Part shown: positions 1 through 5,768 of the stretch, in pieces
Layout of the letters: each line of letters begins with the position of its first letter
Position numbering within the stretch: position 1 is the first letter of the stretch
From: Candidatus Omnitrophota bacterium
GTDB taxonomy: Bacteria; Omnitrophota; Gorgyraeia; Gygaellales; Profunditerraquicolaceae
Reading direction: 5' to 3'
Length of the DNA stretch: 5,914 nucleotides
Assembly: GCA_028687525.1 (NCBI GenBank)
Contig: JAQTZX010000100.1
Location: 1-5,914 of the forward strand
The notes under the pieces: model-generated
Seen by the model: the letters and a program-made list of their open reading frames with translations, nothing else
Told to the model about the DNA's origin: nothing
The model's database searches: none
Made by a program: the position numbers and the translations under genes

Positions 1-943
1 TGGTAAGACTGCCGCCTTCTTCCAGGGCGCGCGCCGCTCCGAAGAAACGTTTCGGCTTCTGAAGGGCGTTGGAATCGATACCGCCCGAGAGTACCTTGCC
101 GCTGTGCGGAATAACCGAATTATACGCTCGCGCCAGGCGGGTGATACTGTCCAGCAGTACGACCACGTCTTTTTTATGCTCTACAAGCCTCTTGGCCTTC
201 TCAAGCACGATCTCCGCGACCTGAAGATGCCTTTCCGGCGGCTCGTCAAAAGTCGAGGATATGACCTCTCCCTTAACGTGCCTCTGCATATCGGTGACTT
301 CTTCCGGACGCTCATCGATAAGCAATACCATCAAAACAACCTCGGAATTATTGGAAGTTATGGCATTAGCGAGTTTCTGCAGAAGAACGGTCTTACCGCT
401 GTAGGGCTGGGCCACGATAAGGCCGCGCTGGCCCTTGCCCAAAGGAGTCAACAGAGTTATTATCCTTGCGGATATCTCTTCGGGCTTGGTCTCCAGATTA
501 TAGCGCTCGTGAGGGTACACGGGGGTCAGGTTATCAAAAAGTATTTTATCCTTGGCTTCTTCCGGCCCTTCGAAATTAACCGCCTCCACCTTCAACAAAG
601 CGAAATATTTCTCGCCTTCTTTGGGAGGGCGTATCTGTCCGCTGACCGTATCCCCGGTTCTCAGATCGAATTTCCGGATCTGGGAAGGCGACACATAAAT
701 ATCGTCGGGGCATGGCAGGTAATTATAGTTGGCGGACCGCAGGAACCCGAATCCCTCAGGCAGTATCTCCAAAACGCCTTCTCCGAACATCAAACCTTCT
801 TTTTCAGCCTGCGCCTGCAGGATCTTGAAAATAAGGTCCTGTTTTTTCAACCCGGCCATGCCGTTCACATTTAATTCTTTTGCCAATTTATTCAACTCCG
901 TGATCTTCATTTCCTTCAAAAGACTGATATCTACTTTCTGCAC
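1..943 (-). CDS. rho: Transcription termination factor Rho (C-terminus cut by window edge)
   Basis: Hexameric RNA-dependent ATPase/helicase that binds C-rich untranslated RNA and releases stalled RNA polymerase. My translation from the GTG at 943 gives 314 residues and runs off the window; E. coli Rho has 419, so about 105 are missing, including the R-loop and arginine-finger region. Visible in order: Rho N-terminal helical domain (about 1-48); cold-shock-like RNA-binding domain with GFGFLRS at 64-70 and a DDIYVSPSQIR stretch (80-90); ATPase core with P-loop GKT (183-185), catalytic-type Glu211 in LLIDERPEEV, Walker B Asp265 in LLDSITRLARAYN, and the Q-loop SGKVLSGG (281-288). The numbering matches E. 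coli through the core. Residue 181 is Tyr where E. coli has Lys. The GTG start is chosen for its strong AAGGAGG five bases upstream. The start lies inside the end of coaE (13 bp overlap), so translational coupling is likely. Identity is certain; only the end is unseen. Confidence 0.97.
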   Translation of the reverse strand, partial: MQKVDISLLKEMKITELNKLAKELNVNGMAGLKKQDLIFKILQAQAEKEGLMFGEGVLEILPEGFGFLRSANYNYLPCPDDIYVSPSQIRKFDLRTGDTVSGQIRPPKEGEKYFALLKVEAVNFEGPEEAKDKILFDNLTPVYPHERYNLETKPEEISARIITLLTPLGKGQRGLIVAQPYSGKTVLLQKLANAITSNNSEVVLMVLLIDERPEEVTDMQRHVKGEVISSTFDEPPERHLQVAEIVLEKAKRLVEHKKDVVVLLDSITRLARAYNSVIPHSGKVLSGGIDSNALQKPKRFFGAARALEEGGSLT

Positions 944-1536
944 AACAACCTCCTTATTTGTTCAACTTGTTCTTTCGTTTCATGAATGGTTCCGTTATTA
1001 TCTATGACAAAATCCGCTAACCGGATCTTCCTGTGGAGAGGGATCTGGCGCTTTATCCGCAGCCTGATCTCGCGGTCCGATAAAGAATCGCGTCGGCGCA
1101 CCCTGCGGGTCTGGTTCGCCCGGGTTGCCTTTACCACGATTATAAAGTCAACGGTGCCTGCCAATCCCGCTTCTATAAGCAGGGGGGCATCCAGCACCAG
1201 CAACGGGCAGGTACTTGCCCGTATCTTATTCCTGATAGATTCGATGATTGCGGGGTGGGTAATGCGATTCAATTTCGCAAGAGCCCTGCCGTCGTTAAAC
1301 ACAATATCCGCAAGCCTGCGGGTATCGATACGTTTAGCCCTGTTAAGTATCCCGGCGCCAAAGACGCCGGTTAATCTCCGGTAAACATCCTGTCCCGGCT
1401 TTAAAAAACAATGCGCGATCTTATCGGCATCGACGACACTCACGCCGCGCCGCTTGAACATCCGCGCCACGGTCGTTTTGCCGCTGCCGAAACTTCCGGT
1501 AATGCCGATAATTACCTTTTGTTTCATAAAAACCAT
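931..1536 (-). CDS. coaE: Dephospho-CoA kinase
   Basis: Cytosolic enzyme of the last coenzyme A step: it phosphorylates the 3'-hydroxyl of dephospho-CoA with ATP. The 201-residue protein is close to the family's usual length (E. coli 206). Seen in order: P-loop GSFGSGKT (14-21), DADKIAH with Asp36 and Asp38 (36-42), NRITHP (90-95), DAPLLIEAGL (116-125, the family's substrate-site signature), an Arg-rich lid from about 144 to 150, and a C-terminal run with Gln164, Lys170, ADFVIDN (174-180). An in-frame TGA directly precedes the ATG at 1536, so the start is that ATG or the one three codons later (1527). The second gives a more typical N-terminus (MKQKVIIGITG). Neither has a clear Shine-Dalgarno sequence. 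It follows glgA by 77 bp and ends in TAG at 931-933, inside rho. Certain as coaE; the start is uncertain by three codons. Confidence 0.95.
   Translation of the reverse strand: MVFMKQKVIIGITGSFGSGKTTVARMFKRRGVSVVDADKIAHCFLKPGQDVYRRLTGVFGAGILNRAKRIDTRRLADIVFNDGRALAKLNRITHPAIIESIRNKIRASTCPLLVLDAPLLIEAGLAGTVDFIIVVKATRANQTRRVRRRDSLSDREIRLRIKRQIPLHRKIRLADFVIDNNGTIHETKEQVEQIRRLLCRK
949..955 (-). promoter_or_regulatory. Ribosome-binding site of rho, inside coaE
   Basis: AAGGAGG on the minus strand, five bases before the GTG at 943. It lies wholly within the last codons of coaE, so ribosomes finishing coaE pass over it. It decides the GTG start over alternatives further in. Confidence 0.85.
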
Positions 1537-1544
1537 TCACGGAT

Positions 1545-1570
1545 ACCGGCGCGCAAGTACACCGGCGCGC
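1545..1570. repeat. GC-rich direct repeat pair in the glgA-coaE gap
   Basis: ACCGGCGCGC occurs exactly at 1545-1554 and again at 1561-1570, a 16-bp period. A third GGCGCGCG-type stretch lies at 1589-1596. The repeats fill most of the 77 bp between the glgA stop (1614) and the coaE start (1536), just where a coaE ribosome-binding site would be expected. GCGCGC is self-complementary, so the copies can pair with each other in RNA. No function can be read from the sequence. Confidence 0.6.
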
Positions 1571-1613
1571 GGAAATACAAACATCCTGGGCGCGCGTGCT
1601 CTTTGCGCAACGG

Positions 1614-3005
1614 TTATTTTGCCTTCGCTTTTTTGTAGAGCGCGATATACTCCTTCCCGGATGCGTCCCAGGAAAAATTACAGGCCATACCCGCGGCGAT
1701 AAGCCTGCCCCATTTTGCCGCGTCCTTATAAGCGCTCACCGCTTTCTTTATGGTGGAAATCAAATCCTCTTTGTTATACTGGTCGAATACAAAGCCGTTC
1801 TTTCCGGTTACGGTATCGGCCAACCCCCCGGTCTTGAACACCAGCGGTATAGTACCGTAGCGCAGGCTGATCATCTGCCCTAATCCGCACGGCTCGTAAT
1901 GGGACGGCATGAGAAAAATATCCGAACCGGCGTATATCTTATGCGCGAGGGCATCGTCAAATTTCATATGCAAAGAAATAACCTTGGGATATTTCCTGAC
2001 CATCTGTTCCAGGATATCGTGGTATTTCTGGTCTCCGGTGCCCAGGATCACCATCTGGACCTTCATCCTGCATATCTCGTCAATCCCCTCGGCGATGATA
2101 TCGAACCCTTTCTGCTGGGCAAGCCTGGACACGATCCCGAAAAGCGGGACATCTTTCTTAAGCGGAAGTTTGCTCAGTTTCTGCAGGTCTTCCTTATTCT
2201 TGGCCTTATCGGCTATGGATTTGGCGTTAAATGTCTTGGCGATGAACCGGTCTTTGGCGGGATTCCAAATATCATAATCCAGGCCGTTGATGATTCCGAA
2301 GACCGAATCACGGCGCTTGTTCAAGACCCCTTCAAGGCCGAAACCGAATTCCTTGGTCTGTATCTCCCGGCTGTAGGTGGAACTGACGGTATTTATCACA
2401 TCCGAAAAAACAAGCCCTCCCTTGAGTACGTTTATCTTGCCGTAATATTCCAGCGCCTCCATGTTGAACAGTTCCCAATTCAGATCCAGTTTCGGAAATT
2501 CTTCCTGCTTGAACAACCCCTGGTAACCTATATTGTGTATGGTAAAAACTGTCTTCATATCCTTGTAGAAGGGGTCGCGGCTGTACCGGGCTTTGAGGTA
2601 CACCGGGACCAGCGCCGACTGCCAGTCATGGCAATGCAGGATATCGGCCTTGAATTTTATTTCTTTCAACAGGTTAAGCGCGCGGCGCGAATAATACGAG
2701 AACCTGTCCAGGTTATCAGGATAATCGCCTGTTTTCTCGCTGTAAAGATTATCGCGGTCGAAATATCCCGGGTTATCCAGGAAATATACTTTTACGCCTT
2801 TGCCGATAACGGAATAAAAAACGTCTTCCTTGAGCTTTTCGATCTTTACCTGTTTCATATTTTTCACCGTCCTATAATACGGCATAATGACAATCACTTC
2901 CTCGCCCAGTTTTTCCAGGGCTAACGGCAAAGCTCCGGCCACGTCCGCTAATCCCCCCGTTTTGGCGAACGGCACTACCTCTGTTGCGCACATTGCTATT
3001 TTCAT
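1614..3005 (-). CDS. glgA: Glycogen/starch synthase (glycosyltransferase family 5)
   Basis: Transfers glucose from a nucleotide sugar, in bacteria normally ADP-glucose, to the non-reducing end of an alpha-1,4-glucan; cytosolic storage-glucan synthesis. The 463-residue length fits the family (E. coli 477). Two Rossmann halves are visible. The N-terminal half has the ADP-glucose-binding KTGGL (15-19), HCHDWQSAL (124-132) and FTIHNIGYQG (154-163). The C-terminal half has SRLAQQKG with Arg294 and Lys299, then PSHYEPCGLGQ (367-377) with Glu371 as the expected catalytic-type acid, and a second KTGGLADTV (391-399). It ends with the usual SW(D)xSxxxY motif (445-453). The ATG at 3005 overlaps the polA stop as ATGA and has AAAGGAGG seven bases upstream. 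No other glycogen gene (glgB, glgC, glgP) is in view. The family is certain; the sugar donor is inferred. Confidence 0.96.
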   Translation of the reverse strand: MKIAMCATEVVPFAKTGGLADVAGALPLALEKLGEEVIVIMPYYRTVKNMKQVKIEKLKEDVFYSVIGKGVKVYFLDNPGYFDRDNLYSEKTGDYPDNLDRFSYYSRRALNLLKEIKFKADILHCHDWQSALVPVYLKARYSRDPFYKDMKTVFTIHNIGYQGLFKQEEFPKLDLNWELFNMEALEYYGKINVLKGGLVFSDVINTVSSTYSREIQTKEFGFGLEGVLNKRRDSVFGIINGLDYDIWNPAKDRFIAKTFNAKSIADKAKNKEDLQKLSKLPLKKDVPLFGIVSRLAQQKGFDIIAEGIDEICRMKVQMVILGTGDQKYHDILEQMVRKYPKVISLHMKFDDALAHKIYAGSDIFLMPSHYEPCGLGQMISLRYGTIPLVFKTGGLADTVTGKNGFVFDQYNKEDLISTIKKAVSAYKDAAKWGRLIAAGMACNFSWDASGKEYIALYKKAKAK

Positions 3006-5554
3006 TGCCCCCCCTCCTTTGTATGAAAATCCTCCATTTCGAGCCAGTTCTTCCCCTTTTTTATATCGACCCTGACCGGGACGTCCAGTTCCAATACGTG
3101 TTCCATCTTCTCCCTGATGAGACAGACAACCCCTTCCATTTCCGCACGCGGCACGTCAAAAAGAAGTTCATCGTGTATTTGTAAAATCATCTTTGTCCTA
3201 AACTTCCCCGCGGAAAATTCCTTGTGTATCTCGATCATCGCCGACTTGATGAGATCGCTGGCCGACCCCTGCACCGGGGTATTTACCGCCTGGCGCTGGG
3301 CGAACTGGCGGAGATTCTGATTCTTACTGAGTATCTCCGGTATATACCGGCGCCTTCCCAGAATGGTGGTCACAAAACCGTTCTTCTCGGCTTTTTTTAT
3401 CTGCGCCTGAATATACCCCTTCACTCCCGGATAACGCACAAAATAGGCATCGATTATACGCTGCGCCTCATCGGGCGTGATTTCCAGGTCCCTGGATAAG
3501 CCGAACGGGGTCAGGCCGTAGGTAATGCCGAAATTGACCCGCTTTGCGGTATCGCGCATTTCATCGCTCACCACGGATTCTTCAACCCCGTATATCAAAG
3601 CCGCGGTCGCCTTATGGATATCCCTATTATTCCTGAATGCGGCAACCAGATTTTCGTCTTTGGATATATGGGCCAGGATGCGCAATTCTATCTGGGAATA
3701 ATCGCAGGAGACCAACAGACTTTCATCGCTGAAAGCAATGACCGCCTTCCTGATGTTCCTGCCCACATCGGTCTTTACCGGGATATTCTGCAGGTTGGGA
3801 TTGCTCGAGCTCAATCTGCCTGTTTCCGTGACCGCCTGGTTGAATGAACTATGAACCTTTCCGGTATTCTTGTCCGCCAGCCCGGGAAGCGGATCAATAT
3901 ACGTGGATTTCAATTTCGACAACTGCCGGTATTCCAGCAGCAGTGCCGGCAGGGAATGTTTTGAGGCCAGATTCCGTAATACCTCCTCGTCCGTAGAAGG
4001 GCCTGTCTTGCCTTTTTTAACCACCGGCAGTTTGAGCCGCCCGAATAATACCTCCCCCAATTGCTTGGGCGAATTTATATTGAATTCCCCTCCGCTCAAT
4101 TCATAGATATTTTTTATAAGCTCCTGAAGCCGTTTCTCCAGGTCCGCTGACAATAGCCCGAGAAGTTCAAGGTCGAAGCGTATCCCGTTCGATTCCATAT
4201 CCGCAAGGACCGCGACCAGGGGCATTTCAATATCCGAAAACAATTTGAACAAATCTTTATCGCGCAATTCTTTTTCCAGCACCGGCCGCAAAGCGCCGGA
4301 CAGGAAAATACCCGGTGCGCCTTCCCCGGCTTCCGGTTTATACGATTTACCCAGGTAATCCCAGGCCAGATCATGTAAACCGTATCTTCCTTTGGAAGGA
4401 TTCAGCAGGTATCCCGCTATCATGGTATCAAACCCCAGCCCCTTAAGGGTAATGCCTCTGGACGACAAAATCCTTCCGGTTTTTTTCAGGTCGTGCCCGG
4501 ATTTTTTCACTGAACTCCCGGCCATAAACCGCGCCAGGCGAGGTCCGGGCTCCCGCAGGCAAAAAATCTTATCCCCGGCGCCGATAAAGATATTCCCTTC
4601 TCCGTCCAGGTTGACAATAAGCTCTGAGGCGCCCCCGCACACACCGGGGATATCGTCATCCGCGATATCTTTTACCTCTTCTCCCCGCACCGCGTCTTCG
4701 GTGATATCGAGCTTTTCCAGCAGCTTCCTGAACTCAAGATGTTTAAAAAGATGGAAAAGTTCCCGGGTATCGGCGGGCAAAGGCCGCAGTTCATCCACAT
4801 CAAACTCAAGTCCGATGTCCGTACACAAGCTAACCAGTTCCCTGTTCAATTGTATGATTTCCAGATTGCCTCGTATCGTCGAACGGATCTTTTCCTCTTT
4901 CACCTGATCGAGACCGGCTAAAAGATTGTCCAAAGAACCGAATCGGCCGATGAGTTTTTCCGCGGTCTTACCGCCGATCCCCGGCACGCCGGGGATATTA
5001 TCGGAAGAATCCCCCATCAACGCCAGCATGTCGGTTATCCGGCAAGCCGGTACGCCGAAGAGCTCCCGCACCTTTTCCGGGGTATAGGTAATCCCGTCAT
5101 CTTTATACGGATTGAACACCGAAACATCCTCGTCTACCAGCTGCAGCATATCCTTATCCAAACTGATAATCGTGACCTGCATGCCTTTTTTTTTCGCGGT
5201 TTTTGCCAGAACGGCTATAATATCATCCGCTTCATATCCCTCTTTTTCACGGATAGGAATACCGTAAGCGGATACCACCTTTCGTATATACGGTATCTGC
5301 GTGGACAAACCGTCGGGCATCGGCGGGCGCTGAATTTTGTACTCGGCGAATTTTTTCTGCCGGAATGTTTCCTTGGAAACGTCAAAACAGGCGGCAATGA
5401 ATTCAGGCTTATGGTCATTCAGGATCTTATTCAGGATATTAATAAAACCGTATACGGCGTTCGTCGGCTGCCCGAAAGAAGTGGAAAGCCCGCTGAACGC
5501 GTAAAAAGCCCGGTAACAAAAAGCGGTGGCATCCAACAAAAATATTCGGGACAT
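3002..5554 (-). CDS. polA: DNA polymerase I, with 5' nuclease and degenerate proofreading domain
   Basis: Removes RNA primers and fills gaps in replication and repair. Read from the ATG at 5554 it has 850 residues (E. coli 928, Taq 832). The 5' nuclease domain (about 1-290) keeps all the expected metal-binding acids: Asp8, Asp58, Glu108, Asp110, Asp111, Asp133, Asp135, Asp182, Asp185, plus the helix-hairpin-helix GVPGIGGKTAEKL. The middle 3'-5' exonuclease-like domain (about 300-440) lacks the catalytic set: the exo II Asp is Thr359 in GHDLKKT, and the exo III Tyr/Asp helix is shortened away. The polymerase domain is intact: TGRLSS (578-583), motif A DYSQIELR with Asp618 and Glu623, O-helix with Arg667, Lys671, Phe675, Tyr679, and motif C QIHDELLFD with His794, Asp795, Glu796. 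The frame is open to an in-frame stop at 5591-5593, with a TTG at 5587, but the ATG gives the family-like start MSRIFLLD. Neither has a good ribosome-binding site. Identity is certain; the start is probable. Confidence 0.96.
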   Translation of the reverse strand: MSRIFLLDATAFCYRAFYAFSGLSTSFGQPTNAVYGFINILNKILNDHKPEFIAACFDVSKETFRQKKFAEYKIQRPPMPDGLSTQIPYIRKVVSAYGIPIREKEGYEADDIIAVLAKTAKKKGMQVTIISLDKDMLQLVDEDVSVFNPYKDDGITYTPEKVRELFGVPACRITDMLALMGDSSDNIPGVPGIGGKTAEKLIGRFGSLDNLLAGLDQVKEEKIRSTIRGNLEIIQLNRELVSLCTDIGLEFDVDELRPLPADTRELFHLFKHLEFRKLLEKLDITEDAVRGEEVKDIADDDIPGVCGGASELIVNLDGEGNIFIGAGDKIFCLREPGPRLARFMAGSSVKKSGHDLKKTGRILSSRGITLKGLGFDTMIAGYLLNPSKGRYGLHDLAWDYLGKSYKPEAGEGAPGIFLSGALRPVLEKELRDKDLFKLFSDIEMPLVAVLADMESNGIRFDLELLGLLSADLEKRLQELIKNIYELSGGEFNINSPKQLGEVLFGRLKLPVVKKGKTGPSTDEEVLRNLASKHSLPALLLEYRQLSKLKSTYIDPLPGLADKNTGKVHSSFNQAVTETGRLSSSNPNLQNIPVKTDVGRNIRKAVIAFSDESLLVSCDYSQIELRILAHISKDENLVAAFRNNRDIHKATAALIYGVEESVVSDEMRDTAKRVNFGITYGLTPFGLSRDLEITPDEAQRIIDAYFVRYPGVKGYIQAQIKKAEKNGFVTTILGRRRYIPEILSKNQNLRQFAQRQAVNTPVQGSASDLIKSAMIEIHKEFSAGKFRTKMILQIHDELLFDVPRAEMEGVVCLIREKMEHVLELDVPVRVDIKKGKNWLEMEDFHTKEGGQ
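3008..3014 (-). other. G7 homopolymer / slippery heptamer at the polA-glgA overlap
   Basis: Seven consecutive G on the coding strand, set in the polA frame as G GGG GGG (last base of a Glu codon plus two Gly codons). This is the X XXY YYZ arrangement of a -1 slippery site. In the -1 frame the next codons are GCA ATG, the ATG being the glgA start. The tract is certain; any frameshifting is conjecture. Confidence 0.5.
3013..3020 (-). promoter_or_regulatory. Ribosome-binding site of glgA, inside polA
   Basis: AAAGGAGG on the minus strand, seven bases before the glgA ATG at 3005 and within the last codons of polA. It runs directly into a run of seven G (3008-3014), so anti-Shine-Dalgarno pairing could slide. 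It supports coupled translation of glgA after polA. Confidence 0.85.
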
Positions 5555-5603
5555 CTTTAAAAGGGAATTATCATGAGACAGGCACAAACCTTATTAATAA
5601 CCG

Positions 5604-5645
5604 CGTATTCCACAAATCGTAATCCGTAATCCGTAAAACGCAATG
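5604..5645 (+). repeat. Heptad array CGTANNN, left arm
   Basis: Six 7-bp units in unbroken register on the plus strand: CGTATTC (5604), a degenerate CACAAAT (5611), CGTAATC (5618), CGTAATC (5625), CGTAAAA (5632), CGCAATG (5639). Four of the six begin CGTA. The array faces the similar array on the other strand at 5684-5711. No reading frame uses it. Confidence 0.7.
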
Positions 5646-5715
5646 CAAAGGAACCGTTATCTCAACAATTCCTTATGGTTGCTCATTACGATTTACCATC
5701 TACGTTCTACGGATT
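5628..5715 (-). ncRNA. Candidate structured RNA in the polA leader (three-way junction)
   Basis: Read as minus-strand RNA, three stems can be drawn by hand. P1 pairs 5715-5700 (AAUCCGUAGAACGUAG) with 5643-5628 (UUGCGUUUUACGGAUU): 16 pairs, three of them G-U. P2 pairs 5699-5695 (AUGGU) with 5679-5675 (ACCAU). P3 pairs 5674-5664 (AAGGAAUUGUU) with 5658-5648 (AACGGUUCCUU): 11 pairs, two G-U, loop GAGAU. P1, P2 and P3 follow each other with no unpaired bases; only UGCA (5647-5644) links P3 back to P1. All G-U pairs would be A-C mismatches in a plus-strand RNA, which points to polA-sense transcription. It ends 73 bases before the polA ATG. It matches no RNA family I recognise. It could equally be an extragenic repeat that folds only because its arms are inverted heptad arrays. 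Confidence 0.4.
5684..5711 (-). repeat. Heptad array CGTANNN, right arm (inverted)
   Basis: Four 7-bp units in register on the minus strand: CGTAGAA (5711-5705), CGTAGAT (5704-5698), GGTAAAT (5697-5691), CGTAATG (5690-5684). It is inverted relative to the array at 5604-5645. The two arms share a perfect 10-bp inverted match (AAATCGTAAT 5614-5623 with ATTACGATTT 5685-5694) and a 12-of-13 one (5628-5640 with 5703-5715). Confidence 0.7.
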
Positions 5716-5768
5716 TTAAAATGGCGTGGCCGCAATGCAGCACTTTATACATCCTCAACGTACTTATC

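Noticed and set aside
104..874. Open frame of 256 codons on the plus strand
   Set aside because: It lies opposite rho, which is unmistakable on the minus strand; the product resembles no family.
1899..2924. Long open frame of 341 codons on the plus strand
   Set aside because: It is fully antisense to glgA, whose protein is clear and complete. The translation shows no recognisable domain and there is no upstream ribosome-binding site of note; it is a by-product of glgA codon bias.
4598..4606. Asp-Gly-Glu as an active exo I motif in PolA
   Set aside because: It sits in a predicted turn after the first strand, and the partner acids of exo II and exo III are missing, so it is unlikely to make a working two-metal site.
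5585..5587. TTG start for polA, adding 11 residues
   Set aside because: The added residues (MCLSHDNSLLK) do not resemble a PolA N-terminus, which normally begins a few residues before the LLD motif. The ATG at 5554 fits better.
5606..5614. DnaA box, TATTCCACA
   Set aside because: Seven of nine matches to TTATCCACA and a single copy; part of it belongs to the heptad array.
5604..5711. CRISPR-like array
   Set aside because: Units are 7 bp with no spacers and face opposite ways; no cas gene is present.
5628..5715. tRNA gene (88 nt with three stems)
   Set aside because: There is no anticodon arm, no T-loop GGTTCGA-type motif and no CCA-proximal layout; the closing stem is far too long for an acceptor stem.
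5712..5735. Intrinsic terminator after the TPR-like gene
   Set aside because: The stem GCG/CGC is only three pairs, and the following ATTTTAAAAT is a palindrome rather than a U tract.
5744..5749. Promoter -10 element TATAAA on the minus strand before polA
   Set aside because: No TTGACA-like hexamer at 16-18 bp upstream and no correctly spaced TGN extension. It could start a transcript covering the folded leader, but the support is too weak to call.
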